From: Nemertoderma westbladi
Lineage: Eukaryota > Xenacoelomorpha > Nemertodermatida > Nemertodermatidae
NCBI GenBank assembly: GCA_032718475.1
Contig: JAUCBJ010006783.1
Coordinates: 1-64,000 of the forward strand
Length of the DNA: 64,000 nucleotides
Direction: 5' to 3'
The translations under genes were made by a program, and so were the position numbers. The notes beneath the pieces are model-generated. The model did not search any database. It was given only the letters and a program-made list of their open reading frames with translations, and was not told the origin of the DNA. Positions 1 through 18,000 of this stretch are shown here, one piece after another (positions within the stretch are counted from its first letter, which is position 1; each line of letters opens with the position of its first letter).

Positions 1-3000
1 ACAATAATGTTACATAAATACAATAATGTTACATAAATACAATAATGTTACATAAATACAATAATGTTACATAAATACAATAATGTTACATAAATACAAT
101 AATGTTACATAAATACAATAATGTTACATAAATACAATAATGTTACATAAATACAATAATGTTACATAAATACAATAATGTTACATAAATACAATAATGT
201 TACATAAATACAATAATGTTACATAAATACAATAATGTTACATAAATACAATAATGTTACATAAATACAATAATGTTACATAAATACAATAATGTTACAT
301 AAATAATACAATAATGTTACATAAATACAATAATGTTACATAAATACAATAATGTTACATAAATACAATAATGTTACATAAATACAATAATGTTACATAA
401 ATACAATAATGTTACATAAATACAATAATGTTACATAAATACAATAATGTTACATAAATACAATAATGTTACATAAATACAATAATGTTACATAAATACA
501 ATAATGTTACATAAATACAATAATGTTACATAAATACAATAATGTTACATAAATACAATAATGTTACATAAATACAATAATGTTACATAAATACAATAAT
601 GTTACATAAATACAATAATGTTACATAAATACAATAATGTTACATAAATACAATAATGTTACATAAATACAATAATGTTACATAAATACAATAATGTTAC
701 ATAAATACAATAATGTTACATAAATACAATAATGTTACATAAATACAATAATGTTACATAAATACAATAATGTTACATAAATACAATAATGTTACATAAA
801 TACAATAATGTTACATAAATACAATAATGTTACATAAATACAATAATGTTACATAAATACAATAATGTTACATAAATACAATAATGTTACATAAATACAA
901 TAATGTTACATAAATACAATAATGTTACATAAATACAATAATGTTACATAAATACAATAATGTTACATAAATACAATAATGTTACATAAATACAATAATG
1001 TTACATAAATACAATAATGTTACATAAATACAATAATGTTACATAAATACAATAATGTTACATAAATACAATAATGTTACATAAATACAATAATGTTACA
1101 TAAATACAATAATGTTACATAAATACAATAATGTTACATAAATACAATAATGTTACATAAATACAATAATGTTACATAAATACAATAATGTTACATAAAT
1201 ACAATAATGTTACATAAATACAATAATGTTACATAAATACAATAATGTTACATAAATACAATAATGTTACATAAATACAATAATGTTACATAAATACAAT
1301 AATGTTACATAAATACAATAATGTTACATAAATACAATAATGTTACATAAATACAATAATGTTACATAAATACAATAATGTTACATAAATACAATAATGT
1401 TACATAAATACAATAATGTTACATAATAATACAATAATGTTACATAAATACAATAATGTTACATAAATACAATAATGTTACATAAATACAATAATGTTAC
1501 ATAAATACAATAATGTTACATAAATACAATAATGTTACATAAATACAATAATGTTACATAAATACAATAATGTTACATAAATACAATAATGTTACATAAA
1601 TACAATAATGTTACATAAATACAATAATGTTACATAAATACAATAATGTTACATAAATACAATAATGTTACATAAATACAATAATGTTACATAAATACAA
1701 TAATGTTACATAAATACAATAATGTTACATAAATACAATAATGTTACATAAATACAATAATGTTACATAAATACAATAATGTTACATAAATACAATAATG
1801 TTACATAAATACAATAATGTTACATAAATACAATAATGTTACATAAATACAATAATGTTACATAAATACAATAATGTTACATAAATACAATAATGTTACA
1901 TAAATACAATAATGTTACATAAATACAATAATGTTACATAAATACAATAATGTTACATAAATACAATAATGTTACATAAAATACAATAATGTTACATAAA
2001 TACAATAATGTTACATAAATACAATAATGTTACATAAATACAATAATGTTACATAAATACAATAATGTTACATAAATACAATAATGTTACATAAATACAA
2101 TAATGTTACATAAATACAATAATGTTACATAAATACAATAATGTTACATAAATACAATAATGTTACATAAATACAATAATGTTACATAAATACAATAATG
2201 TTACATAAATACAATAATGTTACATAAATACAATAATGTTACATAAATACAATAATGTTACATAAATACAATAATGTTACATAAATACAATAATGTTACA
2301 TAAATACAATAATGTTACATAAATACAATAATGTTACATAAATACAATAATGTTACATAAATACAATAATGTTACATAAATACAATAATGTTACATAAAT
2401 ACAATAATGTTACATAAATACAATAATGTTACATAAATACAATAATGTTACATAAATACAATAATGTTACATAAATACAATAATGTTACATAAATACAAT
2501 AATGTTACATAAATACAATAATGTTACATAAATACAATAATGTTACATAATAATACAATAATGTTACATAAATACAATAATGTTACATAAATACAATAAT
2601 GTTACATAAATACAATAATGTTACATAAATACAATAATGTTACATAAATACAATAATGTTACATAAATACAATAATGTTACATAAATACAATAATGTTAC
2701 ATAAATACAATAATGTTACATAAATACAATAATGTTACATAAATACAATAATGTTACATAAATACAATAATGTTACATAAATACAATAATGTTACATAAA
2801 TACAATAATGTTACATAAATACAATAATGTTACATAAATACAATAATGTTACATAAATACAATAATGTTACATAAATACAATAATGTTACATAAATACAA
2901 TAATGTTACATAAATACAATAATGTTACATAAATACAATAATGTTACATAAATACAATAATGTTACATAAATACAATAATGTTACATAAATACAATAATG

Positions 3001-6000
3001 TTACATAAATACAATAATGTTACATAAATACAATAATGTTACATAAATACAATAATGTTACATAAATACAATAATGTTACATAAATACAATAATGTTACA
3101 TAAATACAATAATGTTACATAAATACAATAATGTTACATAAATACAATAATGTTACATAAATACAATAATGTTACATAAATACAATAATGTTACATAAAT
3201 ACAATAATGTTACATAAATACAATAATGTTACATAAATACAATAATGTTACATAAATACAATAATGTTACATAAATACAATAATGTTACATAAATACAAT
3301 AATGTTACATAAATACAATAATGTTACATAAATACAATAATGTTACATAAATACAATAATGTTACATAAATACAATAATGTTACATAAATACAATAATGT
3401 TACATAAATACAATAATGTTACATAAATACAATAATGTTACATAAATACAATAATGTTACATAAATACAATAATGTTACATAAATACAATAATGTTACAT
3501 AAATACAATAATGTTACATAAATACAATAATGTTACATAAATACAATAATGTTACATAAATACAATAATGTTACATAAATACAATAATGTTACATAAATA
3601 CAATAATGTTACATAAATACAATAATGTTACATAAATACAATAATGTTACATAAATACAATAATGTTACATAAATACAATAATGTTACATAAATACAATA
3701 ATGTTACATAAATACAATAATGTTACATAAATACAATAATGTTACATAAATACAATAATGTTACATAAATACAATAATGTTACATAAATACAATAATGTT
3801 ACATAAATACAATAATGTTACATAAATACAATAATGTTACATAAATACAATAATGTTACATAAATACAATAATGTTACATAAATACAATAATGTTACATA
3901 AATACAATAATGTTACATAAATACAATAATGTTACATAAATACAATAATGTTACATAAATACAATAATGTTACATAAATACAATAATGTTACATAAATAC
4001 AATAATGTTACATAAATACAATAATGTTACATAAATACAATAATGTTACATAAATACAATAATGTTACATAAATACAATAATGTTACATAAATACAATAA
4101 TGTTACATAAATACAATAATGTTACATAAATACAATAATGTTACATAAATACAATAATGTTACATAAATACAATAATGTTACATAAATACAATAATGTTA
4201 CATAAATACAATAATGTTACATAAATACAATAATGTTACATAAATACAATAATGTTACATAAATACAATAATGTTACATAAATACAATAATGTTACATAA
4301 ATACAATAATGTTACATAAATACAATAATGTTACATAAATACAATAATGTTACATAAATACAATAATGTTACATAAATACAATAATGTTACATAAATACA
4401 ATAATGTTACATAAATACAATAATGTTACATAAATACAATAATGTTACATAAATACAATAATGTTACATAAATACAATAATGTTACATAAATACAATAAT
4501 GTTACATAAATACAATAATGTTACATAAATACAATAATGTTACATAAATACAATAATGTTACATAAATACAATAATGTTACATAAATACAATAATGTTAC
4601 ATAAATACAATAATGTTACATAAATACAATAATGTTACATAAATACAATAATGTTACATAAATACAATAATGTTACATAAATACAATAATGTTACATAAA
4701 TACAATAATGTTACATAAATACAATAATGTTACATAAATACAATAATGTTACATAAATACAATAATGTTACATAAATACAATAATGTTACATAAATACAA
4801 TAATGTTACATAAATACAATAATGTTACATAAATACAATAATGTTACATAAATACAATAATGTTACATAAATACAATAATGTTACATAAATACAATAATG
4901 TTACATAAATACAATAATGTTACATAAATACAATAATGTTACATAAATACAATAATGTTACATAAATACAATAATGTTACATAAATACAATAATGTTACA
5001 TAAATACAATAATGTTACATAAATACAATAATGTTACATAAATACAATAATGTTACATAAATACAATAATGTTACATAAATACAATAATGTTACATAAAT
5101 ACAATAATGTTACATAAATACAATAATGTTACATAAATACAATAATGTTACATAAATACAATAATGTTACATAAATACAATAATGTTACATAAATACAAT
5201 AATGTTACATAAATACAATAATGTTACATAAATACAATAATGTTACATAAATACAATAATGTTACATAAATACAATAATGTTACATAAATACAATAATGT
5301 TACATAAATACAATAATGTTACATAAATACAATAATGTTACATAAATACAATAATGTTACATAAATACAATAATGTTACATAAATACAATAATGTTACAT
5401 AAATACAATAATGTTACATAAATACAATAATGTTACATAAATACAATAATGTTACATAAATACAATAATGTTACATAAATACAATAATGTTACATAAATA
5501 CAATAATGTTACATAAATACAATAATGTTACATAAATACAATAATGTTACATAAATACAATAATGTTACATAAATACAATAATGTTACATAAATACAATA
5601 ATGTTACATAAATACAATAATGTTACATAAATACAATAATGTTACATAAATACAATAATGTTACATAAATACAATAATGTTACATAAATACAATAATGTT
5701 ACATAAATACAATAATGTTACATAAATACAATAATGTTACATAAATACAATAATGTTACATAAATACAATAATGTTACATAAATACAATAATGTTACATA
5801 AATACAATAATGTTACATAAATACAATAATGTTACATAAATACAATAATGTTACATAAATACAATAATGTTACATAAATACAATAATGTTACATAAATAC
5901 AATAATGTTACATAAATACAATAATGTTACATAAATACAATAATGTTACATAAATACAATAATGTTACATAAATACAATAATGTTACATAAATACAATAA

Positions 6001-9000
6001 TGTTACATAAATACAATAATGTTACATAAATACAATAATGTTACATAAATACAATAATGTTACATAAATACAATAATGTTACATAAATACAATAATGTTA
6101 CATAAATACAATAATGTTACATAAATACAATAATGTTACATAAATACAATAATGTTACATAAATACAATAATGTTACATAAATACAATAATGTTACATAA
6201 ATACAATAATGTTACATAAATACAATAATGTTACATAAATACAATAATGTTACATAAATACAATAATGTTACATAAATACAATAATGTTACATAAATACA
6301 ATAATGTTACATAAATACAATAATGTTACATAAATACAATAATGTTACATAAATACAATAATGTTACATAAATACAATAATGTTACATAAATACAATAAT
6401 GTTACATAAATACAATAATGTTACATAAATACAATAATGTTACATAAATACAATAATGTTACATAAATACAATAATGTTACATAAATACAATAATGTTAC
6501 ATAAATACAATAATGTTACATAAATACAATAATGTTACATAAATACAATAATGTTACATAAATACAATAATGTTACATAAATACAATAATGTTACATAAA
6601 TACAATAATGTTACATAAATACAATAATGTTACATAAATACAATAATGTTACATAAATACAATAATGTTACATAAATACAATAATGTTACATAAATACAA
6701 TAATGTTACATAAATACAATAATGTTACATAAATACAATAATGTTACATAAATACAATAATGTTACATAAATACAATAATGTTACATAAATACAATAATG
6801 TTACATAAATACAATAATGTTACATAAATACAATAATGTTACATAAATACAATAATGTTACATAAATACAATAATGTTACATAAATACAATAATGTTACA
6901 TAAATACAATAATGTTACATAAATACAATAATGTTACATAAATACAATAATGTTACATAAATACAATAATGTTACATAAATACAATAATGTTACATAAAT
7001 ACAATAATGTTACATAAATACAATAATGTTACATAAATACAATAATGTTACATAAATACAATAATGTTACATAAATACAATAATGTTACATAAATACAAT
7101 AATGTTACATAAATACAATAATGTTACATAAATACAATAATGTTACATAAATACAATAATGTTACATAAATACAATAATGTTACATAAATACAATAATGT
7201 TACATAAATACAATAATGTTACATAAATACAATAATGTTACATAAATACAATAATGTTACATAAATACAATAATGTTACATAAATACAATAATGTTACAT
7301 AAATACAATAATGTTACATAAATACAATAATGTTACATAAATACAATAATGTTACATAAATACAATAATGTTACATAAATACAATAATGTTACATAAATA
7401 CAATAATGTTACATAAATACAATAATGTTACATAAATACAATAATGTTACATAAATACAATAATGTTACATAAATACAATAATGTTACATAAATACAATA
7501 ATGTTACATAAATACAATAATGTTACATAAATACAATAATGTTACATAAATACAATAATGTTACATAAATACAATAATGTTACATAAATACAATAATGTT
7601 ACATAATAATACAATAATGTTACATAAATACAATAATGTTACATAAATACAATAATGTTACATAAATACAATAATGTTACATAAATACAATAATGTTACA
7701 TAAATACAATAATGTTACATAAATACAATAATGTTACATAAATACAATAATGTTACATAAATACAATAATGTTACATAAATACAATAATGTTACATAAAT
7801 ACAATAATGTTACATAAATACAATAATGTTACATAAATACAATAATGTTACATAAATACAATAATGTTACATAAATACAATAATGTTACATAAATACAAT
7901 AATGTTACATAAATACAATAATGTTACATAAATACAATAATGTTACATAAATACAATAATGTTACATAAATACAATAATGTTACATAAATACAATAATGT
8001 TACATAAATACAATAATGTTACATAAATACAATAATGTTACATAAATACAATAATGTTACATAAATACAATAATGTTACATAAATACAATAATGTTACAT
8101 AAATACAATAATGTTACATAAATACAATAATGTTACATAAATACAATAATGTTACATAAATACAATAATGTTACATAAATACAATAATGTTACATAAATA
8201 CAATAATGTTACATAAATACAATAATGTTACATAAATACAATAATGTTACATAAATACAATAATGTTACATAAATACAATAATGTTACATAAATACAATA
8301 ATGTTACATAAATACAATAATGTTACATAAATACAATAATGTTACATAAATACAATAATGTTACATAAATACAATAATGTTACATAAATACAATAATGTT
8401 ACATAAATACAATAATGTTACATAAATACAATAATGTTACATAAATACAATAATGTTACATAAATACAATAATGTTACATAAATACAATAATGTTACATA
8501 AATACAATAATGTTACATAAATACAATAATGTTACATAAATACAATAATGTTACATAAATACAATAATGTTACATAAATACAATAATGTTACATAAATAC
8601 AATAATGTTACATAAATACAATAATGTTACATAAATACAATAATGTTACATAAATACAATAATGTTACATAAATACAATAATGTTACATAAATACAATAA
8701 TGTTACATAAATACAATAATGTTACATAAATACAATAATGTTACATAAATACAATAATGTTACATAAATACAATAATGTTACATAAATACAATAATGTTA
8801 CATAAATACAATAATGTTACATAAATACAATAATGTTACATAAATACAATAATGTTACATAAATAATACAATAATGTTACATAAATACAATAATGTTACA
8901 TAAATACAATAATGTTACATAAATACAATAATGTTACATAAATACAATAATGTTACATAAATACAATAATGTTACATAAATACAATAATGTTACATAAAT

Positions 9001-12000
9001 ACAATAATGTTACATAAATACAATAATGTTACATAAACACAATAATGTTACATAAATACAATAATGTTACATAAATAATACAATAATGTTACATAAATAC
9101 AATAATGTTACATAAATACAATAATGTTACATAAACACAATAATGTTACATAAATACAATAATGTTACATAAATACAATAATGTTACATAAATAAATACA
9201 ATAATGTTACATAAATACAATAATGTTACATAAATACAATAATGTTACATAAATACAATAATGTTACATAAATACAATAATGTTACATAAATACAATAAT
9301 GTTACATAAATACAATAATGTTACATAAATACAATAATGTTACATAAATACAATAATGTTACATAAACACAATAATGTTACATAAATAAATACAATAATG
9401 TTACATAAATACAATAATGTTACATAAATACATTAATGTTACATAAATACAATAATGTTACATAAATAAATACAATAATGTTACATAAATACAATAATGT
9501 TACATAAATACATTAATGTTACATAAACACAATAATGCTACATAAATACAATAATGTTACATAAATAAATACAATAATGTTACATAAATACAATAATGTT
9601 ACATAAATACAATAATGTTACATAAATACAATAATGTTACATAAATACAATAATGTTACATAAACACAATGTTACATAAATACAATAATGTTACATAAAT
9701 ACAATAATGTTACATAAATACAATAATGTTACATAAACACAATAATGTTACATAAATACAATAATGTTACATAAATACAATAATGTTACATAAATACAAT
9801 AATGCTACATAAATACAATAATGTTACATAAATAAATACAATAATGTTACATAAATAAATACAATAATGTTACATAAATACAATAATGTTACATAAATAC
9901 AATAATGTTACATAAACACAATAATGTTACATAAATACAATAATGTTACATAAATACAATAATGTTACATAAATACAATAATGCTACATAAATACAATAA
10001 TGTTACATAAATAAATACAATAATGTTACATAAATAAATACAATAATGTTACATAAATACAATAATGTTACATAAATACAATAATGTTACATAAATAAAT
10101 ACAATAATGTTACATAAATAAATACAATAATGTTACATAAATACAATAATGTTACATAAATACAATAATGTTACATAAATACATTAATGTTACATAAACA
10201 CAATAATGCCACATAAATACAATAATGTTACATAAATAAATACAATAATGTTACATAAATAAATACAATAATGTTACATAAATACAATAATGTTACATAA
10301 ACACAATAATGTTACATAAATACAATAATGTTACATAAACACAATAATGTTACATAAATAAATACAATAATGTTACATAAACACAATAATGTTACATAAA
10401 TACAATAATGTTACATAAACACAATAATGTTACATAAATACAATAATGTTACATAAATAAATACAATAATGTTACATAAATAAATACAATAATGTTACAT
10501 AAATAAATACAATAATGTTACATAAATACAATAATGTTACATAAATACAATAATGTTACATAAATAAATACAATAATGTTACATAAATAAATACAATAAT
10601 GTTACATAAATAAATACAATAATGTTACATAAATACAATAATGTTACATAAATAAATACAATAATGTTACATAAATAAATACAATAATGTTACATAAATA
10701 CAATAATGTTACATAAATAAATACAATAATGTTACATAAATACAATAATGTTACATAAATACAATAATGTTACATAAATACATTAATGTTACATAAATAC
10801 AATAATGCCACATAAATACAATAATGTTACATAAATACAATAATGTTACATAAATAAATACAATAATGTTACATAAATACAATAATGTTACATAAACACA
10901 ATAATGCCACATAAATACAATAATGTTACATAAATAAATACAATAATGTTACATAAATAAATACAATAATGTTACATAAATAAATACAATAATGTTACAT
11001 AAATAAATACAATAATGTTACATAAATACAATAATGTTACATAAATAAATACAATAATGTTACATAAATAAATACAATAATGTTACATAAATAAATACAA
11101 TAATGTTACATAAATACAATAATGTTACATAAATACAATAATGTTACATAAATACATTAATGTTACATAAACACAATAATGCCACATAAATACAATAATG
11201 TTACATAAATACAATAATGTTACATAAATACAATAATGTTACATAAATACAATAATGTTACATAAATACAATAATGTTACATAAATACAATAATGTTACA
11301 TAAATACATTAATGTTACATAAACACAATAATGCCACATAAATACAATAATGTTACATAAATAAATACAATAATGTTACATAAATAAATACAATAATGTT
11401 ACATAAATAAATACAATAATGTTACATAAATAAATACAATAATGTTACATAAATACAATAATGTTACATAAATACAATAATGTTACAGAAACACAATAAT
11501 GTTACATAAATACAATAATGTTACATAAATACAATAATGTTACATAAATACAATAATGTTACATAAACACAATTATGTTACATAAACACAATGTTACATA
11601 AATACAATAATGTTACATAAATACAATAATGTTACATAAATACAATAATGTTACATAAATACAATAATGCCACATAAATACAATAATGTTACATAAACAC
11701 AATAATGTTACATAAACACAATAATGTTACATAAATACAATAATGTTACATAAATACAATAATGTTACATAAACACAATTATGTTACATAAATACAATAA
11801 TGTTACATAAACACAATAATGTTACATAAATACAATAATGTTACATAAACACAATAATGTTAAAGAAACACAATAATGTTACATAAATACAATAATGTTA
11901 CATAAATACAATAATGTTACATAAATACAATAATGTTACATAAACACAATAATGTTAAAGAAACACAATAATGTTACATAAATACAATAATGTTACATAA

Positions 12001-15000
12001 ATACAATAATGTTACATAAATACAATAATGTTACATAAACACAATAATGTTAAAGAAACACAATAATGTTACATAAATACAATAATGTTACATAAATACA
12101 ATAATGTTACATAAATACAATAATGTTACATAAACACAATAATGTTACATAAATACAATAATGTTACATAAATACAATAATGTTACATAAATGCAATAAT
12201 GTTACATAAATACAATAATGTTACATAAACACAATAATGTTACATAAATACAATAATGTTACATAAACACAATAATGTTAAAGAAACACAATAATGTTAC
12301 ATAAATACAATAATGTTACATAAATACAATAATGTTACATAAACACAATAATGTTACATAAACACAATAATGTTACATAAACACAATGTTACATAAATAC
12401 AATAATGTTACATAAATACAATAATGTTACATAAACTAAACACAATAATGTTACATAAATACAATAATGTTACATAAATACAATAATGTTACATAAATAC
12501 AATAATGTTACATAAATACAATAATGTTACATAAATACAATAATGTTACATAAATACAATAATGTTACATAAATACAATAATGTTACATAAATACAATAA
12601 TGTTACATAAATACAATAATGTTACATAAATACAATAATGTTACATAAATACAATAATGTTACATAAATACAATAATGTTACATAAATACAATAATGTTA
12701 CATAAATACATTAATGTTACATAAACACAATAATGCCACATAAATACAATAATGTTACATAAATACAATAATGTTACATAAATACAATAATGTTACATAA
12801 ATACAATAATGTTACATAAATACAATAATGTTACATAAATACATTAATGTTACATAAACACAATAATGCCACATAAATACAATAATGTTACATAAATACA
12901 ATAATGTTACATAAACACAATAATGTTACATAAATACAATAATGTTACATAAATACAATAATGTTACATAAACACAATGTTACATAAATACAATAATGTT
13001 ACATAAATACATTAATGTTACATAAACACAATAATGTTACATAAATACAATAATGTTACATAAATACAATAATGTTACATAAATGCAATAATGTTACATA
13101 AATACAATAATGTTACATAAACACAATAATGTTACATAAATACAATAATGTTACATAAATACAATAATGTTACATAAATACAATAATGTTACATAAATAC
13201 AATAATGTTACATAAATACAATAATGTTACATAAATACATTAATGTTACATAAACACAATAATGCCACATAAATACAATAATGTTACATAAATACAATAA
13301 TGTTACATAAACACAATAATGTTACATAAATACAATAATGTTACATAAATACAATAATGTTACATAAACACAATGTTACATAAATACAATAATGTTACAT
13401 AAATACATTAATGTTACATAAATACAATAATGTTACATAAACACAATAATGTTACATAAATACATTAATGTTACATAAATACATTAATGTTACATAAATA
13501 CAATAATGTTACATAAACACAATAATGTTACATAAATACATTAATGTTACATAAACACAATAATGTTACATAAATACAATAATGTTACATAAACACAATA
13601 ATGTTACATAAATACAATAATGTTACATAAATACAATAATGTTACATAAACACAATGTTACATAAATACAATAATGTTACATAAATACATTAATGTTACA
13701 TAAATACAATAATGTTACATAAACACAATAATGTTACATAAATACATTAATGTTACATAAACACAATAATGTTACATAAATACAATAATGTTACATAAAT
13801 ACAATAATGTTACATAAATGCAATAATGTTACATAAATACAATAATGTTACATAAACACAATAATGTTACATAAATACAATAATGTTACATAAATACAAT
13901 AATGTTACATAAATACAATAATGTTACATAAATACAATAATGTTACATAAATACAATAATGTTACATAAATACAATAATGTTACATAAATACAATAATGT
14001 TACATAAACACAATGTTACATAAATACAATAATGTTACATAAATACATTAATGTTACATAAATACAATAATGTTACATAAACACAATAATGTTACATAAA
14101 TACATTAATGTTACATAAACACAATAATGTTACATAAATACAATAATGTTACATAAATACAATAATGTTACATAAACACAATGTTACATAAATACAATAA
14201 TGTTACATAAATACATTAATGTTACATAAATACAATAATGTTACATAAACACAATAATGTTACATAAATACATTAATGTTACATAAATACATTAATGTTA
14301 CATAAATACAATAATGTTACATAAACACAATAATGTTACATAAATACATTAATGTTACATAAACACAATAATGTTACATAAATACAATAATGTTACATAA
14401 ACACAATAATGTTACATAAATACAATAATGTTACATAAATACAATAATGTTACATAAACACAATGTTACATAAATACAATAATGTTACATAAATACATTA
14501 ATGTTACATAAATACAATAATGTTACATAAACACAATAATGTTACATAAATACATTAATGTTACATAAACACAATAATGTTACATAAATACAATAATGTT
14601 ACATAAATACAATAATGTTACATAAATTCAATAATGTTACATAAATACAATAATGTTACATAAACACAATAATGTTACATAAATACAATAATGTTACATA
14701 AATACAATAATGTTACATAAATACAATAATGTTACATAAATACAATAATGTTACATAAATACAATAATGTTACATAAATACATTAATGTTACATAAACAC
14801 AATAATGCCACATAAATACAATAATGTTACATAAATACAATAATGTTACATAAACACAATAATGTTACATAAATACAATAATGTTACATAAATACAATAA
14901 TGTTACATAAACACAATGTTACATAAATACAATAATGTTACATAAATACATTAATGTTACATAAATACAATAATGTTACATAAACACAATAATGTTACAT

Positions 15001-18000
15001 AAACACAATGTTACATAAATACAATTATGTTACATAAACACAATAATGTTACATAAATACAATAATGTTACATAAATACAATAATGTTACATAAATGCAA
15101 TAATGTTACATAAATACAATAATGTTACATAAACACAATAATGTTACATAAATACAATAATGTTACATAAACACAATAATGTTAAAGAAACACAATAATG
15201 TTACATAAATACAATAATGTTACATAAATACAATAATGTTACATAAACACAATAATGTTACATAAACACAATAATGTTACATAAACACAATGTTACATAA
15301 ATACAATAATGTTACATAAATACAATAATGTTACATAAACTAAACACAATAATGTTACATAAATACAATAATGTTACATAAATACAATAATGTTACATAA
15401 ATACAATAATGTTACATAAATACAATAATGTTACATAAATACAATAATGTTACATAAATACAATAATGTTACATAAATACATTAATGTTACATAAACACA
15501 ATAATGCCACATAAATACAATAATGTTACATAAATACAATAATGTTACATAAATACAATAATGTTACATAAATACAATAATGTTACATAAATACAATAAT
15601 GTTACATAAATACATTAATGTTACATAAACACAATAATGCCACATAAATACAATAATGTTACATAAATACAATAATGTTACATAAATACAATAATGTTAC
15701 ATAAACACAATGTTACATAAATACAATAATGTTACATAAATACATTAATGTTACATAAACACAATAATGTTACATAAATACAATAATGTTACATAAATAC
15801 AATAATGTTACATAAATGCAATAATGTTACATAAATACAATAATGTTACATAAACACAATAATGTTACATAAATACAATAATGTTACATAAACACAATAA
15901 TGTTAAAGAAACACAATAATGTTACATAAATACAATAATGTTACATAAATACAATAATGTTACATAAACACAATAATGTTACATAAACACAATAATGTTA
16001 CATAAACACAATGTTACATAAATACAATAATGTTACATAAATACAATAATGTTACATAAACTAAACACAATAATGTTACATAAATACAATAATGTTACAT
16101 AAATACAATAATGTTACATAAATACAATAATGTTACATAAATACAATAATGTTACATAAATACAATAATGTTACATAAATACAATAATGTTACATAAATA
16201 CAATAATGTTACATAAATACAATAATGTTACATAAATACAATAATGTTACATAAATACAATAATGTTACATAAATACAATAATGTTACATAAATACAATA
16301 ATGTTACATAAATACAATAATGTTACATAAATACATTAATGTTACATAAACACAATAATGCCACATAAATACAATAATGTTACATAAATACAATAATGTT
16401 ACATAAATACAATAATGTTACATAAATACAATAATGTTACATAAATACAATAATGTTACATAAATACATTAATGTTACATAAACACAATAATGCCACATA
16501 AATACAATAATGTTACATAAATACAATAATGTTACATAAATACAATAATGTTACATAAACACAATGTTACATAAATACAATAATGCCACATAAATACAAT
16601 AATGTTACATAAATACAATAATGTTACAGAAACACAATAATGTTACATAAATACAATAATGTTACATAAATACAATAATGTTACATAAATACAATAATGT
16701 TACATAAACACAATTATGTTACATAAATACAATAATGTTACATAAACACAATTATGTTACATAAATACAATAATGTTACATAAACACAATAATGTTACAT
16801 AAACACAATTATGTTACATAAATACAATAATGTTACATAAACACAATAATGTTACATAAACACAATAATGTTACATAAATACAATAATGTTACATAAATA
16901 CAATAATGTTACATAAATACAATAATGTTACATAAACACAATTATGTTACATAAATACAATAATGTTACATAAACACAATAATGTTACATAAACACAATA
17001 ATGTTACATAAATACAATAATGTTACATAAATACAATAATGTTACATAAATACAATAATGTTACATAAACACAATAATGTTACATAAATACAATAATGTT
17101 ACATAAACACAATTATGTTACATAAATACAATAATGTTACATAAACACAATAATGTTACATAAACACAATAATGTTACATAAATACAATAATGTTACATA
17201 AATACAATAATGTTACATAAATACAATAATGTTACATAAACACAATTATGTTACATAAATACAATAATGTTACATAAACACAATAATGTTACATAAACAC
17301 AATAATGTTACATAAACACAATTATGTTACATAAATACAATAATGTTACATAAACACAATAATGTTACATAAATACAATAATGTTACATAAATACAATAA
17401 TGTTACATAAATACAATAATGTTACATAAACACAATTATGTTACATAAATACAATAATGTTACATAAACACAATAATGTTACATAAACACAATAATGTTA
17501 CATAAATACAATAATGTTACATAAATACAATAATGTTACATAAATACAATAATGTTACATAAACACAATAATGTTACATAAATACAATAATGTTACATAA
17601 ATACAATAATGTTACATAAATACAATAATGTTACATAAACACAATAATGTTACATAAACACAATAATGTTACATAAATACAATAATGTTACATAAATACA
17701 ATAATGTTACATAAATACAATAATGTTACATAAACACAATAATGTTACATAAATACAATAATGTTACATAAATACAATAATGTTACATAAATACAATAAT
17801 GTTACATAAACTAAACACAATAATGTTACATAAATACAATAATGTTACATAAATACAATAATGTTACATAAACACAATAATGTTACATAAACACAATAAT
17901 GTTACATAAATACAATAATGTTACATAAATACAATAATGTTACATAAATACAATAATGTTACATAAACACAATAATGTTACATAAATACAATAATGTTAC

